From: DATLFA01 sp035525225
Lineage (GTDB): Bacteria > Actinomycetota > Acidimicrobiia > Acidimicrobiales > WLNW01
Direction of reading: 5' to 3'
Assembly: GCA_035525225.1 (NCBI GenBank)
Contig: DATLFA010000061.1
Location: 149,714 to 213,713 of the forward strand
DNA length: 64,000 bases
A program made the position numbers and the translations under genes. Within the stretch, counting starts at the first letter, position 1. Every line of letters starts with the position of its first letter. This document shows positions 49,904 to 58,190 of this stretch, piece after piece. Below the pieces are notes generated by a model. The model worked only from the letters and a program-made list of their open reading frames with translations. It was not told the origin of the DNA and ran no database searches.

Positions 49904-52353
49904 CCCTCGATACCAGCCCGGTGCCCCCGATATCGCAGGTCGCGCCGATGTCGATCAACGCGCCAGTGGCGCCTCCACCGGACTCGCGCGAGCTGTTGAC
50001 CCGGCGCAAGATGTTGTTCTGGGATCGCATCAAGATCACCGTGATCCTCCTCGTTTTCCTCGGCTTCGCCATCGCCAAGCAGCACAGCGATATCCCGATC
50101 ATGTCGTGGGGCGACGCGGCCCGCGAACAGCTCGAGGCGAAGCGCATCATCTTCTTGTTCATCGCGTTCGAGCTCACGCGCCAACTGCACTACCTCATCA
50201 GCGAACGGGTGGTCGGTTACCACCAGTGGTGGATCAAGAACGTGTGGGGTCGCCGCGAGGCGTTCGCGGCGCGCCGGCATCCGTGGACTCGCTTTCGTTT
50301 CGAGCGGATGACCAAGCGGGTCTTTCTCTTCGTCGTCGCCGCGTTCGCCTTCGGTTGGCTCTGGGGCCTCACGCCGCTGCAGGCCGTGATCGAGGCCCCG
50401 ACTCGCCTGTCGGATACCCTGTTCGGCCCGATGCAGGGCATCCCGTTGTTGCCCTACATGCTATTCATCGTCGGCTTGGGGATCATGCAGTTCGTCGGCA
50501 TCTTCTGGTACATGTCGCGGGGCGGTATGGAGACCTACATGCCGTATGAGGTCAACACGCGCTTTGCCGACGTGTGGGGCCAAGACCACGTGCTCGATCG
50601 GGTCAAAGAAAACATGATCTTCCTCGAGACCCCCGAAGAGCTCGAGACCAAGGGCGGCCATGTCCCGGGTGGCATCTTGCTCTGGGGGCCGCCGGGCACC
50701 GGCAAGACGTTGATGGCCGAAGCGGTCGCGGGCGAGACGGGCAAGCCCTACGTGTTCGTCGACCCCGGCGCGTTCAGGGCGATGTTCCTCGGTGTCGGCA
50801 TCATGAAGGTCAAGGCGCTCTTCAAGAAGTTGCGCAAGCTGGCGCTGCGCTACGGCGGGGTCATCGTCTTCTTCGACGAGGCCGATGTGCTCGGCAACCG
50901 CGGCGGCGCGGTGTCGCAGAACATGCGACCGTCCGACGAAGACCTCACGTTCGGTCCCAACGCGTGCGGTGGTGTGCGCTATTTGTCGTCGCGCACGCAG
51001 TCGTTCCTCTTCGAGCAGCAGATGCGTCCGTCGCAGGTCGACGAACAAACCCGACGGGCGACTCCCATCCACAAGATCATCATGGGCGGTATGGCCGGCG
51101 GTGGCGGTATGGGCGAACTGCAGGCACTGCTCACCGAACTGTCGGGCCTCAAGAAACCGCGTGGCATCTTCTGGCGACGCATACGAGCCTTTCTCTGCAT
51201 CCCGCAGCGCCAGGTTCCTCGCTACCGCATCCTGGTGATGATGGCGACCAACATGCCCTCGTCGCTCGACCCGGCGTTGTTGCGGCCCGGCCGACTCGAT
51301 CGCATCTACAAGGTCGGCTACCCGTCGAAGGCGGGTCGCAAGAAGACCTATGAGGGCTATTTCGGGCGCATCAAGCACAGCGTCACTCCGTCGCAACTCG
51401 ATCGCCTCGCGACGATCACGCCCTACGCCACCGGCGCGTCCATCAAAGATCTGGTGAACGAGTCACTCATCGTTGCGCTACGCAACGGGCGCGACTTCGT
51501 CACGTGGCCCGACGTCGTGTCGGCGCGCAAGATGAAGATGGTGGGCCCGGGCGAGAACGTCGACTACATCGAGCGCGAGCGCCACGCCATCGCGCTGCAC
51601 GAGGCCAGCCACGCGGTCATGGCCTACCGGGTGCAAAAAGGTCATGACATCGACCTCGCCACCATCGAGAAAGGCAGCGACTTCCTCGGCTTCGTGACTC
51701 CGATCCCGATGGAAGAGATGTTCACCGACTGGCGATCGACCTACGAGGCCGACATCCTCGTGAGTCTGGCGTCGTTGGCCGGCGAACGTATCTTCTTCGA
51801 CAACGACAACTCGTCGGGTGTCACCGGCGATCTCCAGAACGCCACGTCGTTGGCGATCGCCATGGAAGCGTTCTGGGGCATGGGTCAGACCGTGGGCTCG
51901 CACCTCGCGACCAAGGTCACGAGGCGGGGCGCGGCCGCCGAGTACGAAGACGGCACCGACCGCAACGTGCTCGAAACCGAGCTCGGCCGCCGGGTCGAGG
52001 CTCGCCTGCAGAAGTTGTTGCAGCAGGCGACGAATGTGATCCAGGAGAACCGCTTCGAGGTGCTCGCGGTCGCGCACGCGCTCGAAGCCCACAAGACGAT
52101 CACCGGCGAGGACATCGACGCGATCATCAACGGCTATCCGGGCCCGCTCGTCGACGGCCGTCCGTACCACCAGGCGAAGTTCATCGAGGTCGCGGAGGCC
52201 TACCACCAGCGAGTCATCTCGGCCCACCGCGAGCAGGGACGCGTCGACATGGCACTGCCCGTGTTCGCCGGCGACAGCGCGACTGCAGCCGCGTACAACT
52301 ATCGCAGCGATGAGATGACGCCGCCGCCGCCGTCACCTCCGTCATTCAGCTGA
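49900..52353 (+). CDS. Divergent FtsH-like membrane AAA+ metalloprotease
   Basis: The 817 residues have about four hydrophobic segments (near 43-59, 82-99, 145-162, 185-207), then an AAA domain with Walker A GPPGTGKT (263-270), pore loop AMFLGVG, Walker B VIVFFDEAD (Asp326/Glu327), and second region of homology ATNMPSSLDPALLRPGRLDR. Residues about 333-440 form an insertion rich in Gly/Met, absent from ordinary FtsH. The M41 peptidase domain has HEASH (His567, Glu568, His571) and GVTGDLQNAT with the third ligand Asp644. Both ATPase and protease sites look active. Ordinary FtsH has two membrane helices, so this is a distinct paralogue. ATG 49900 overlaps the lipoprotein stop. Confidence 0.92.
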   Translation: MTLDTSPVPPISQVAPMSINAPVAPPPDSRELLTRRKMLFWDRIKITVILLVFLGFAIAKQHSDIPIMSWGDAAREQLEAKRIIFLFIAFELTRQLHYLISERVVGYHQWWIKNVWGRREAFAARRHPWTRFRFERMTKRVFLFVVAAFAFGWLWGLTPLQAVIEAPTRLSDTLFGPMQGIPLLPYMLFIVGLGIMQFVGIFWYMSRGGMETYMPYEVNTRFADVWGQDHVLDRVKENMIFLETPEELETKGGHVPGGILLWGPPGTGKTLMAEAVAGETGKPYVFVDPGAFRAMFLGVGIMKVKALFKKLRKLALRYGGVIVFFDEADVLGNRGGAVSQNMRPSDEDLTFGPNACGGVRYLSSRTQSFLFEQQMRPSQVDEQTRRATPIHKIIMGGMAGGGGMGELQALLTELSGLKKPRGIFWRRIRAFLCIPQRQVPRYRILVMMATNMPSSLDPALLRPGRLDRIYKVGYPSKAGRKKTYEGYFGRIKHSVTPSQLDRLATITPYATGASIKDLVNESLIVALRNGRDFVTWPDVVSARKMKMVGPGENVDYIERERHAIALHEASHAVMAYRVQKGHDIDLATIEKGSDFLGFVTPIPMEEMFTDWRSTYEADILVSLASLAGERIFFDNDNSSGVTGDLQNATSLAIAMEAFWGMGQTVGSHLATKVTRRGAAAEYEDGTDRNVLETELGRRVEARLQKLLQQATNVIQENRFEVLAVAHALEAHKTITGEDIDAIINGYPGPLVDGRPYHQAKFIEVAEAYHQRVISAHREQGRVDMALPVFAGDSATAAAYNYRSDEMTPPPPSPPSFS

Positions 52354-52436
52354 GCGATAATCCGTCGCTCTCCACACATTGACGGCGATAATCCGCCGCT
52401 CTCCACACATTGACGGCGATAATCCGCCGCTCTACT
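52351..52436 (-). repeat. Dispersed palindromic tandem repeat, locus C
   Basis: Three units with a 31-base period, in the opposite orientation to loci A and B: the minus strand reads GCGGCGGATTATCGCCGTCA then ATGTG in each full unit. The array fills the gap between the FtsH-like stop and the promoter of the oxidoreductase gene. Confidence 0.85.
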
Positions 52437-52441
52437 AACGT
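52436..52441 (+). promoter_or_regulatory. Predicted -10 box at the edge of repeat locus C
   Basis: TAACGT (or the overlapping TACTAA at 52433-52438) precedes ATG 52450 by eight bases. As at locus A, the box lies where the repeat array breaks down. Confidence 0.4.
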
Positions 52442-52449
52442 CGGTCGCC

Positions 52450-53430
52450 ATGCGTGCATGGCGAGCCCATCATCTCGGTGAACCCTTTGACGTCTTGCGT
52501 CTCGAGGAAGTCGACGAACCCGTCGCAGGGCCGGGCGAGCTCCTCGTCGACATCGACGCCACTGGCTTGGCGTACCCCGAAGTCTTGATGTGCCAAGGCA
52601 AGTACCAAGGAGCCACCCCGATTCCGTACACGCCCGGCGGCGAAGTCGCGGGGCGTGTCGCGGCCGTCGGCGACGGTGTGACCACGCACCGAATCGGTGA
52701 CCGCGTCGTGACGATGGGCGGCAAGGGTCTGGCCGAGCGCAGCACGGTGCGCGCGGCGCTGTCCTTCGCCGTCCCCGAGGCGGTGCCGTCCGCGAAAGCG
52801 GCGGCGGTGATCGTCAACTACGGCACGTCATGGTTCGCACTCCACGAGCGCGCGGCGTTGCAGCCGGGCGAGTGGTTGCTCGTACACGGCGGCGCCGGCG
52901 GTGTCGGCTCTTCGGCAGTGCAACTCGGCCTCGCAGCGGGCGCGCGCGTCATCGCGACCGCCGGTGGCACCGAAAAGGTCGATCTGTGTCGCTCGCTCGG
53001 CGCGCACCACGTGATCGACTATCGATCCACGCCCGACTTCGTCGACGAGGTGCGCGAGGTCACCGGCGGGCATGGCGTCGACGTCTGCTACGACCCGGTG
53101 GGCGGCGACGTCTTCCGCAAGTCCCAGCGTTGCATGGCGTGGGACGGCCGGCTGCTCATCATCGGCTTCGTCGGTGGTATCGCCGATGCGCCCACCAATC
53201 ACATCCTGTTGAAGAACTACTCGGTCGTCGGCGTGCACTGGGGAGCGTCGCTCGCCCGCGATCCCACCCGGCTGCCGCGTGCCGCCGAGCGCCTGTTGGC
53301 CATGACGGCGGCGGGCGAGATCGATCCCTTGCTCTACCCGCCCTACCCGATGGAAGAGGGGTCCCGGGCGCTCCAAGACCTGGCCGACCGCCGCACCTGG
53401 GGCAAACCCATCGTCGAACCCCGAGTCTGA
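52450..53430 (+). CDS. Zinc-free MDR oxidoreductase, NADPH:quinone reductase-like
   Basis: Medium-chain dehydrogenase/reductase of 326 residues. The N-terminal GroES-like domain lacks the zinc ligands of alcohol dehydrogenases; PYTPGGEVAGRVAAVGDGV is typical of quinone oxidoreductases. The Rossmann part has VHGGAGGVGSSAVQLGLAAG (AxxGxxG NADPH motif) and VDVCYDPVGGDVF. It ends GSRALQDLADRRTWGKPIVE. Substrate is unknown. It stands alone, bounded by repeat locus C upstream and a strong hairpin downstream. Confidence 0.93.
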   Translation: MRAWRAHHLGEPFDVLRLEEVDEPVAGPGELLVDIDATGLAYPEVLMCQGKYQGATPIPYTPGGEVAGRVAAVGDGVTTHRIGDRVVTMGGKGLAERSTVRAALSFAVPEAVPSAKAAAVIVNYGTSWFALHERAALQPGEWLLVHGGAGGVGSSAVQLGLAAGARVIATAGGTEKVDLCRSLGAHHVIDYRSTPDFVDEVREVTGGHGVDVCYDPVGGDVFRKSQRCMAWDGRLLIIGFVGGIADAPTNHILLKNYSVVGVHWGASLARDPTRLPRAAERLLAMTAAGEIDPLLYPPYPMEEGSRALQDLADRRTWGKPIVEPRV

Positions 53431-53466
53431 CCTACTGCCGGGACCCCGCCGCACCTGCCCGTTCCG

Positions 53467-53503
53467 GCAGCACATCGTCGGACACCGTCCGACGTTGTGC
53501 TGC
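53467..53503 (+). terminator. 17-base-pair hairpin between the oxidoreductase gene and argC
   Basis: GCAGCACATCGTCGGAC (53467-53483), loop ACC, GTCCGACGTTGTGCTGC (53487-53503): 16 of 17 positions pair. There is no thymine run after it. It starts 36 bases after the upstream stop and ends 50 bases before the argC -10 box. A U-tract-less terminator is the simplest reading; a palindromic operator is the alternative. Confidence 0.65.
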
Positions 53504-53534
53504 GAGTTCGCCCATCGGGGGATATTCTCCTCGC

Positions 53535-53560
53535 ATAGTCATACGTTGTGATGTATAGTC
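53535..53560 (+). promoter_or_regulatory. Promoter/operator region of the arg operon
   Basis: The -10 box TATAGT (53554-53559) ends six bases before GTG 53566, implying a leaderless argC message. ATAGTC is repeated at 53535-53540 and 53555-53560, 20 bases apart, in an AT-rich island (CATAGTCATAC...GTATAGTC) that stands out in GC-rich DNA. This could be an ARG-box-like ArgR site covering the promoter; argR lies in the same operon. Confidence 0.5.
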
Positions 53561-53565
53561 GTCGG

Positions 53566-54618
53566 GTGCTACGGATCGGGATCATCGGAGCATCCGGCTT
53601 TACGGGTGCGGAGCTCTTGCGGATCGTCGCTCGGCACCCCGAGCTGACCCTCGAGTTGGCCACGGCCGACTCACAGACAGGGCAACGCATCGCGGACCTG
53701 TACCCGAGTCTGGCCGCGGCCTACGGGCAGCGGCGCTTCGATCCGACCGCCGCGGCATCGGCCGACGGGCTCGATGTGGTGTTCCTCGGCCTGCCGCACG
53801 GCGAATCGCAAAAGCTCGTGCCGCAACTGCGGGGCAAGGTCAAGCACATCGTCGATCTCGCGGCCGACTTCCGGCTGAAAGATGCCGGCTTGTACCCCCA
53901 GTGGTACGGCGAGGCGCACCACGCGCCGGAGTTGCTCGACGAGTTCGTCTACGGCTTGCCCGAGTTGTTCCGCTCGACGCTGGCCGGTGCGGCCGCGGTG
54001 GCGGTCCCCGGCTGTTACGTCACCGCGGCATCGCTGGCGCTCGCGCCGTTGGTGCGCAACGGGGTCATCGCGCCGACGGGCCTCGTCGTCGACGCCGCGA
54101 GTGGGGTGTCGGGTGCAGGGCGAACGATGAAGGCATCCACGATGTTCTGTGCCGCCGATGAAGACTTCACCGCATACGGATTGCTCGATCATCGTCACAC
54201 GCCGGAGATCGAACAGAACCTGTCCTACGCGGCCGACGGCACTGCGCTCGCCAACCGCGCACAGGTGCTTTTCACGCCGCACCTGGCGCCGATGAATCGC
54301 GGCATCCTCGCCACGTGCTACGCGCGGCCGGTCGGCGCCGGCCCTGATACCGCGCAGCTACTCGATCTGTTCCGCGACACGTATCGGGGCGAGCCGTTCG
54401 TCGTCGTCGATGAGCGGTCTCCCTCGACCAAGGCGACGCTCGGATCGAACTCCACGCACCTCACGGTTCGCTACGACGAGCGCACCGGATGGATCATGGC
54501 GATCGCGGCGCTCGACAACCTCACCAAAGGGGCGTCGGGTCAAGCAGTGCAATGCGCGAACATCGCCGCGGGTTTGCCCGAGGTGCTCGGGCTCGACGCG
54601 GCAGGTCTGTATCCATGA
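53566..54618 (+). CDS. argC: N-acetyl-gamma-glutamyl-phosphate reductase
   Basis: Third step of arginine synthesis. The 350 residues begin LRIGIIGASGFTGAELLRI (NADP-binding GxxGxxG) and carry PGCYVTAASLALAPLV with the catalytic Cys, VDAASGVSGAGR, and HRHTPEIEQ with catalytic His. GTG 53566 is preferred: ATGs at 53548 and 53551 lie in the predicted -10 region. argB follows with an ATGA overlap; argJ, normally between argC and argB, is missing. Confidence 0.96.
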   Translation: MLRIGIIGASGFTGAELLRIVARHPELTLELATADSQTGQRIADLYPSLAAAYGQRRFDPTAAASADGLDVVFLGLPHGESQKLVPQLRGKVKHIVDLAADFRLKDAGLYPQWYGEAHHAPELLDEFVYGLPELFRSTLAGAAAVAVPGCYVTAASLALAPLVRNGVIAPTGLVVDAASGVSGAGRTMKASTMFCAADEDFTAYGLLDHRHTPEIEQNLSYAADGTALANRAQVLFTPHLAPMNRGILATCYARPVGAGPDTAQLLDLFRDTYRGEPFVVVDERSPSTKATLGSNSTHLTVRYDERTGWIMAIAALDNLTKGASGQAVQCANIAAGLPEVLGLDAAGLYP

Positions 54619-55514
54619 GCGCGCCGGAACTACTTGCCGACGTCTTGATCGAGGCGTTGCCGTATATCCAACGTTTTCGGGACAAGATCGTCGTGGTCAA
54701 ATACGGCGGCAACGCGATGATCGACGACAAGCTCGCCAAGATGTTCGCGCAGGACATCGTGTTGATGCGTTCTGTCGGCATGCGCCCGGTGGTCGTCCAC
54801 GGCGGCGGGCCCCAGATCGGCGACCTGCTGAAGCGGTTGGGGCTCAAGTCCGAGTTTCGCGATGGCCTGCGGGTGACCGATGCGGTGACGCTCGAGGTTG
54901 CCCGCATGGTCCTCGAGGGCAAGGTCAACAGCGAGATCGTGTCGTCGATGAACATCTATGGCCCTCACGCCATCGGTGTGTCGGGCGGCGCCGCGGGGCT
55001 CATCCGGGCCAAGGCGCGCGATCCCGAACTCGGTTTCGTCGGCGACGTGACCGCGGTGAATCCGCACATCGTCGAGAAGTTGTTGGCCGAAGATCTCATT
55101 CCGGTGATCTCCACCATCGGTGAAGACGACTCGGGCCAGGCCTACAACATCAACGCCGACACGGTTGCCGCGGCCATCGCCGAATCACTCCACGCCGAGA
55201 AGCTGGTGTATCTCACCGATGTCGACGGACTGCTCGCCGATGTCAATGATCCGAGCAGCCTCATCCGGCGGGCCAGCGTGAGCGAAGCTCGCAGTCTCAT
55301 CGCCGACGGCACGATCAGCGGGGGGATGATCCCCAAGATCGAAGCGTGCATCGCGTCGGTGCAAAACGGCGTGCGTTCGGTCCACATGCTCAACGGCACG
55401 GTGCCGCACGTCGTGTTGATCGAGCTCTTCACCGACGCCGGCATCGGCACGATGGTCACTTCGGATGCCAATGCCGCCATGATCGCCCGCGCGCAGAGCG
55501 CGGGACAACACTGA
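54615..55514 (+). CDS. argB: Acetylglutamate kinase
   Basis: Second step of arginine synthesis. The 299 residues show VVVKYGGNAM, VVVHGGGPQIGDLLKRLG, SGGAAGLIRAKA, GFVGDVTAVNPHIV, NINADTVAAAIAESLHAEKL and GGMIPKIEACIASVQNGV. The N-terminal helix (about 1-22) suggests the arginine-sensitive hexameric type. ATG 54615 overlaps the argC stop. Confidence 0.97.
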   Translation: MSAPELLADVLIEALPYIQRFRDKIVVVKYGGNAMIDDKLAKMFAQDIVLMRSVGMRPVVVHGGGPQIGDLLKRLGLKSEFRDGLRVTDAVTLEVARMVLEGKVNSEIVSSMNIYGPHAIGVSGGAAGLIRAKARDPELGFVGDVTAVNPHIVEKLLAEDLIPVISTIGEDDSGQAYNINADTVAAAIAESLHAEKLVYLTDVDGLLADVNDPSSLIRRASVSEARSLIADGTISGGMIPKIEACIASVQNGVRSVHMLNGTVPHVVLIELFTDAGIGTMVTSDANAAMIARAQSAGQH

Positions 55515-55526
55515 GGGGATTTCGCC

Positions 55527-56732
55527 ATGAGCGATCATCGTCATTCCATGGGGGCACCGGACACGCTCGAGCGGTGTCCGGTCATGCCCAACTACGGCCC
55601 GCCGCCGGTCATGTTCGTGCGCGGCACTGGGACCGAGCTGTGGGATCGCGACGGCAAGCGCTATCTCGATTTCTTGTGCGGCTTGGCGGTGACGAGCCTC
55701 GGCCACGCGCATCCTGCCGTGGCCGACGCCATCGCCGAACAAGCGCGCACGCTGTCGCACGTGTCCAATCTGTTCGGCACCGAACCTCAAGTCGAAGTCG
55801 CCACGGTGATCGACCGATTGCTCGGCGGTGGCGGGCAAGTGTTCTTCTGCAACTCGGGCGCCGAGGCCAACGAAGCCGCGATCAAGCTCGCGCGCAAGTA
55901 CCAGGGCCGTGGGCGCCACGTCGTGGTGTCCGCGTATCGCAGCTTTCACGGTCGCACATTGGCGACGCTGCACGCGACGGGTCAACCCGAAAAGCACGAG
56001 CCGTTCCAACCGATGCCCGAGGGCTTCCGCCATGTGGAGTACAACAGCGTCGAAGCGCTCGAATCGGTGCTCGACCCGAGTGTCGGGGCGGTGCTGCTCG
56101 AGCCTCTGCAGGGCGAGGGCGGGGTGTTTCCTGCTGATGCCGACTACGTGCGGGGCGTGCGGCGGCTGTGCGACGAACGCGGCATCTTGTTGATCTTCGA
56201 CGAAGTGCAAACTGGCTTCGGTCGCACCGGAAAGTGGTTCGGATTCGAGCACTTCGGTATCCGCCCCGACATCGTCACCATGGCCAAGGCGTTGGGCAAC
56301 GGCATGCCCATCGGTGCGTGTTGGGCGCGCGCGGACGTCAGCTCCGCGTTCAAGCCAGGCGACCACGGCACCACGTTCGGTGGGCAACCGTTGGCCGCGT
56401 CGGCGGCCCGCGCGGTGCTGCGGGTGATGCACGACATCGATGCTCCCGCGTTGTCCGCCGAAAAGGGCGCACGGTTGGCGCACGCGCTGCGCGCCTTGCC
56501 GGGCGTGGCGACCGTGCGCGGTCTCGGCTTGTTGTTGGGCGCCGAACTGTCGGCCGACGTGCTCGACGGTCGCGCGGCGAAGGACGTGGCCAACGCCTGC
56601 CTCGATGCCGGCCTCGTCGTCAATGGCGTCACGAGCACCGCGATCCGCTTCGCTCCACCGCTCAACATCAGCGACGCTCACTTGCAAGAAGGCGTCGACA
56701 TCTTCGCCGGAGTGCTGAGGAGTATGACGTGA
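55527..56732 (+). CDS. argD: Acetylornithine aminotransferase
   Basis: PLP-dependent transfer of the amino group to N-acetylglutamate semialdehyde. The 401 residues contain FLCGLAVTSLGHAHPAVADA, FFCNSGAEANEAAIKLARKY, LLIFDEVQTGFGRTG, and the PLP lysine in MAKALGNGMPIGACWAR (Lys254), followed by HGTTFGGQPLAASAARAVL. ATG 55527 lies 12 bases after argB. The stop overlaps argF. Confidence 0.96.
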   Translation: MSDHRHSMGAPDTLERCPVMPNYGPPPVMFVRGTGTELWDRDGKRYLDFLCGLAVTSLGHAHPAVADAIAEQARTLSHVSNLFGTEPQVEVATVIDRLLGGGGQVFFCNSGAEANEAAIKLARKYQGRGRHVVVSAYRSFHGRTLATLHATGQPEKHEPFQPMPEGFRHVEYNSVEALESVLDPSVGAVLLEPLQGEGGVFPADADYVRGVRRLCDERGILLIFDEVQTGFGRTGKWFGFEHFGIRPDIVTMAKALGNGMPIGACWARADVSSAFKPGDHGTTFGGQPLAASAARAVLRVMHDIDAPALSAEKGARLAHALRALPGVATVRGLGLLLGAELSADVLDGRAAKDVANACLDAGLVVNGVTSTAIRFAPPLNISDAHLQEGVDIFAGVLRSMT

Positions 56733-57628
56733 TGCGCCACGTTCTCGAAGTCGACGACCTCTCGGTCGACGAGCTCGCGAGCGTGCTCGACCTGTCCGAG
56801 AGCGCGACATGGTCGCGTCCTCTCGACGGCAAAGGCGTGGCACTGGTCTTCGAGAAGCCGTCCGCTCGCACTCGCAACGCCACAGAGGTCGCAGTCGTGC
56901 AGCTGGGTGGTCATCCGCTCACGATGCGAGGCGACGAGGTGGGATTCGACGTGCGCGAATCGGTCGAAGACATCGCTCGGACCCTGTCGTGTTATCACTC
57001 GGCCATCGCGGCTCGCGTCTTCGACCACGCCCACGTACAACGCCTGGCCACTGCATCGTCGGTTCCGGTGATCAACCTGCTGTCGGACCGGTCGCACCCA
57101 ATGCAGGCGCTCGCCGATCTGTTGACGATGCGCCAAGAATTCGGCCAACTCGACGGGCGCACGTTGGCCTACGTCGGCGATGCGAACAACGTCTGCCGCT
57201 CCTTGTTGTTGGGCGCCACGATGCTCGGCATGAAGGTTCGTGTCGCCAGCCCCGAGGGCTACGGACTGAGTGCCGTCGACATCGATCACCTGCGTCACGT
57301 GGGCACCGATCCCGCACTGACCACGCGGCCGCTCGAGGCGGTCGGTGGTGCCGATGTCGTGTACACCGATGTGTGGGTTTCGATGGGGCAAGAGGGCGAG
57401 CGCGACATACGGCTGCGCCAGTTCAAGGGGTTCGGCGTCGAGGAGCAGTTGATGAGCAACGCCGCCAGCACCGCGATTTTCATGCATTGCCTGCCGGCCA
57501 AGCGGGGCTATGAAGTCTCCGACGAAGTCGTCGATGGCCCGCAGTCGAGGGTCTGGCAGCAAGCCGCCAACCGCATGCACACCGCTCGCGGCCTCTTACT
57601 GTGGCTTTTCCAGGAGACGAACCAATGA
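56732..57628 (+). CDS. argF: Ornithine carbamoyltransferase
   Basis: Forms citrulline from ornithine and carbamoyl phosphate. The 298 residues have KPSARTRNATEVAVVQLGGH (carbamoyl-phosphate loop, actinobacterial SARTR form), DRSHPMQALADLLTMRQEFG, VYTDVWVSMGQE and the catalytic FMHCLPAKRGYEVSDEV. Start is ATG 56732 (TGATG with argD) or GTG 56729 three bases earlier. Its TGA overlaps ATG 57625 of a 35-codon bridging frame. Confidence 0.96.
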   Translation: MRHVLEVDDLSVDELASVLDLSESATWSRPLDGKGVALVFEKPSARTRNATEVAVVQLGGHPLTMRGDEVGFDVRESVEDIARTLSCYHSAIAARVFDHAHVQRLATASSVPVINLLSDRSHPMQALADLLTMRQEFGQLDGRTLAYVGDANNVCRSLLLGATMLGMKVRVASPEGYGLSAVDIDHLRHVGTDPALTTRPLEAVGGADVVYTDVWVSMGQEGERDIRLRQFKGFGVEEQLMSNAASTAIFMHCLPAKRGYEVSDEVVDGPQSRVWQQAANRMHTARGLLLWLFQETNQ

Positions 57629-57732
57629 GACGCGCGCTGACGGACAAGCGGAGGCCGACGTGCCGTTCACACCACCGATTCGCGAACGCGACGAGGCCGA
57701 CCAGCAAGCACAGGCGAGCGGGTGAGCAATGA
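57625..57732 (+). CDS. 35-codon bridging ORF between argF and argR
   Basis: ATG 57625 overlaps the argF stop as ATGA, and the frame closes at TGA 57730-57732, which overlaps the argR ATG (57729) as ATGA. The peptide, starting MRRALTDKRRPTCRSHHRF, is very basic with no domain. The perfect double overlap suggests it passes ribosomes from argF to argR across a 100-base gap. It could still be chance. Confidence 0.35.
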   Translation: MRRALTDKRRPTCRSHHRFANATRPTSKHRRAGEQ

Positions 57733-58190
57733 GCAAGGCTCGGCGGCAGCACCGCATCACCAAGTTGCTCGAGTCGCATGGCGTGACGAGCCAGACGCAG
57801 CTCGTCGAGTTGTTGGCCGAAGAAGGCATCAACGCCACGCAGGCCACGGTGTCGCGTGATCTCGACGATCTGGGCGCGATCAAGGTACGGGTGCCGGGCG
57901 GCGAGAGCGTCTACGCGATCCCCGAGCTACCGAGCGAGCAGATCGCGCCCGAAGACCATTTGCGGCGCGTGCTGGGGGAGTGGGTCGCCGACGTCGTCGT
58001 GTCGGCCAACCTCGTCGTCATCCGCACGCCGCCGGGTTCCGCGCATGTCGTGGCATCGGCCATCGACCGGGCGGGGCTCAGCGAGATCGTCGGCACTGTC
58101 GCCGGCGACGACACGATCATCGCCGTCGCCGCCGAGCACATCGGCGGCACGAAAGCGGCGCATTTGCTGCGTGAACTGGCAGGCTTGTAG
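57729..58190 (+). CDS. argR: Arginine repressor
   Basis: Hexameric regulator that binds ARG boxes with arginine as corepressor. The 153 residues comprise a winged-helix DNA-binding domain (HRITKLLESHGVTSQTQLVE, INATQATVSRDLDDLGAIKV) and the C-terminal oligomerisation and arginine-binding domain (VVIRTPPGSAHVVASAIDRA, VGTVAGDDTIIAVA). Placed within the operon it likely controls. argH starts immediately after the TAG. Confidence 0.96.
   Translation: MSKARRQHRITKLLESHGVTSQTQLVELLAEEGINATQATVSRDLDDLGAIKVRVPGGESVYAIPELPSEQIAPEDHLRRVLGEWVADVVVSANLVVIRTPPGSAHVVASAIDRAGLSEIVGTVAGDDTIIAVAAEHIGGTKAAHLLRELAGL

Noticed and set aside
53548..53566. argC starting at ATG 53548 or 53551
   Set aside because: These codons fall in the predicted -10 region; LRIGIIGASG from GTG 53566 is the conserved start.
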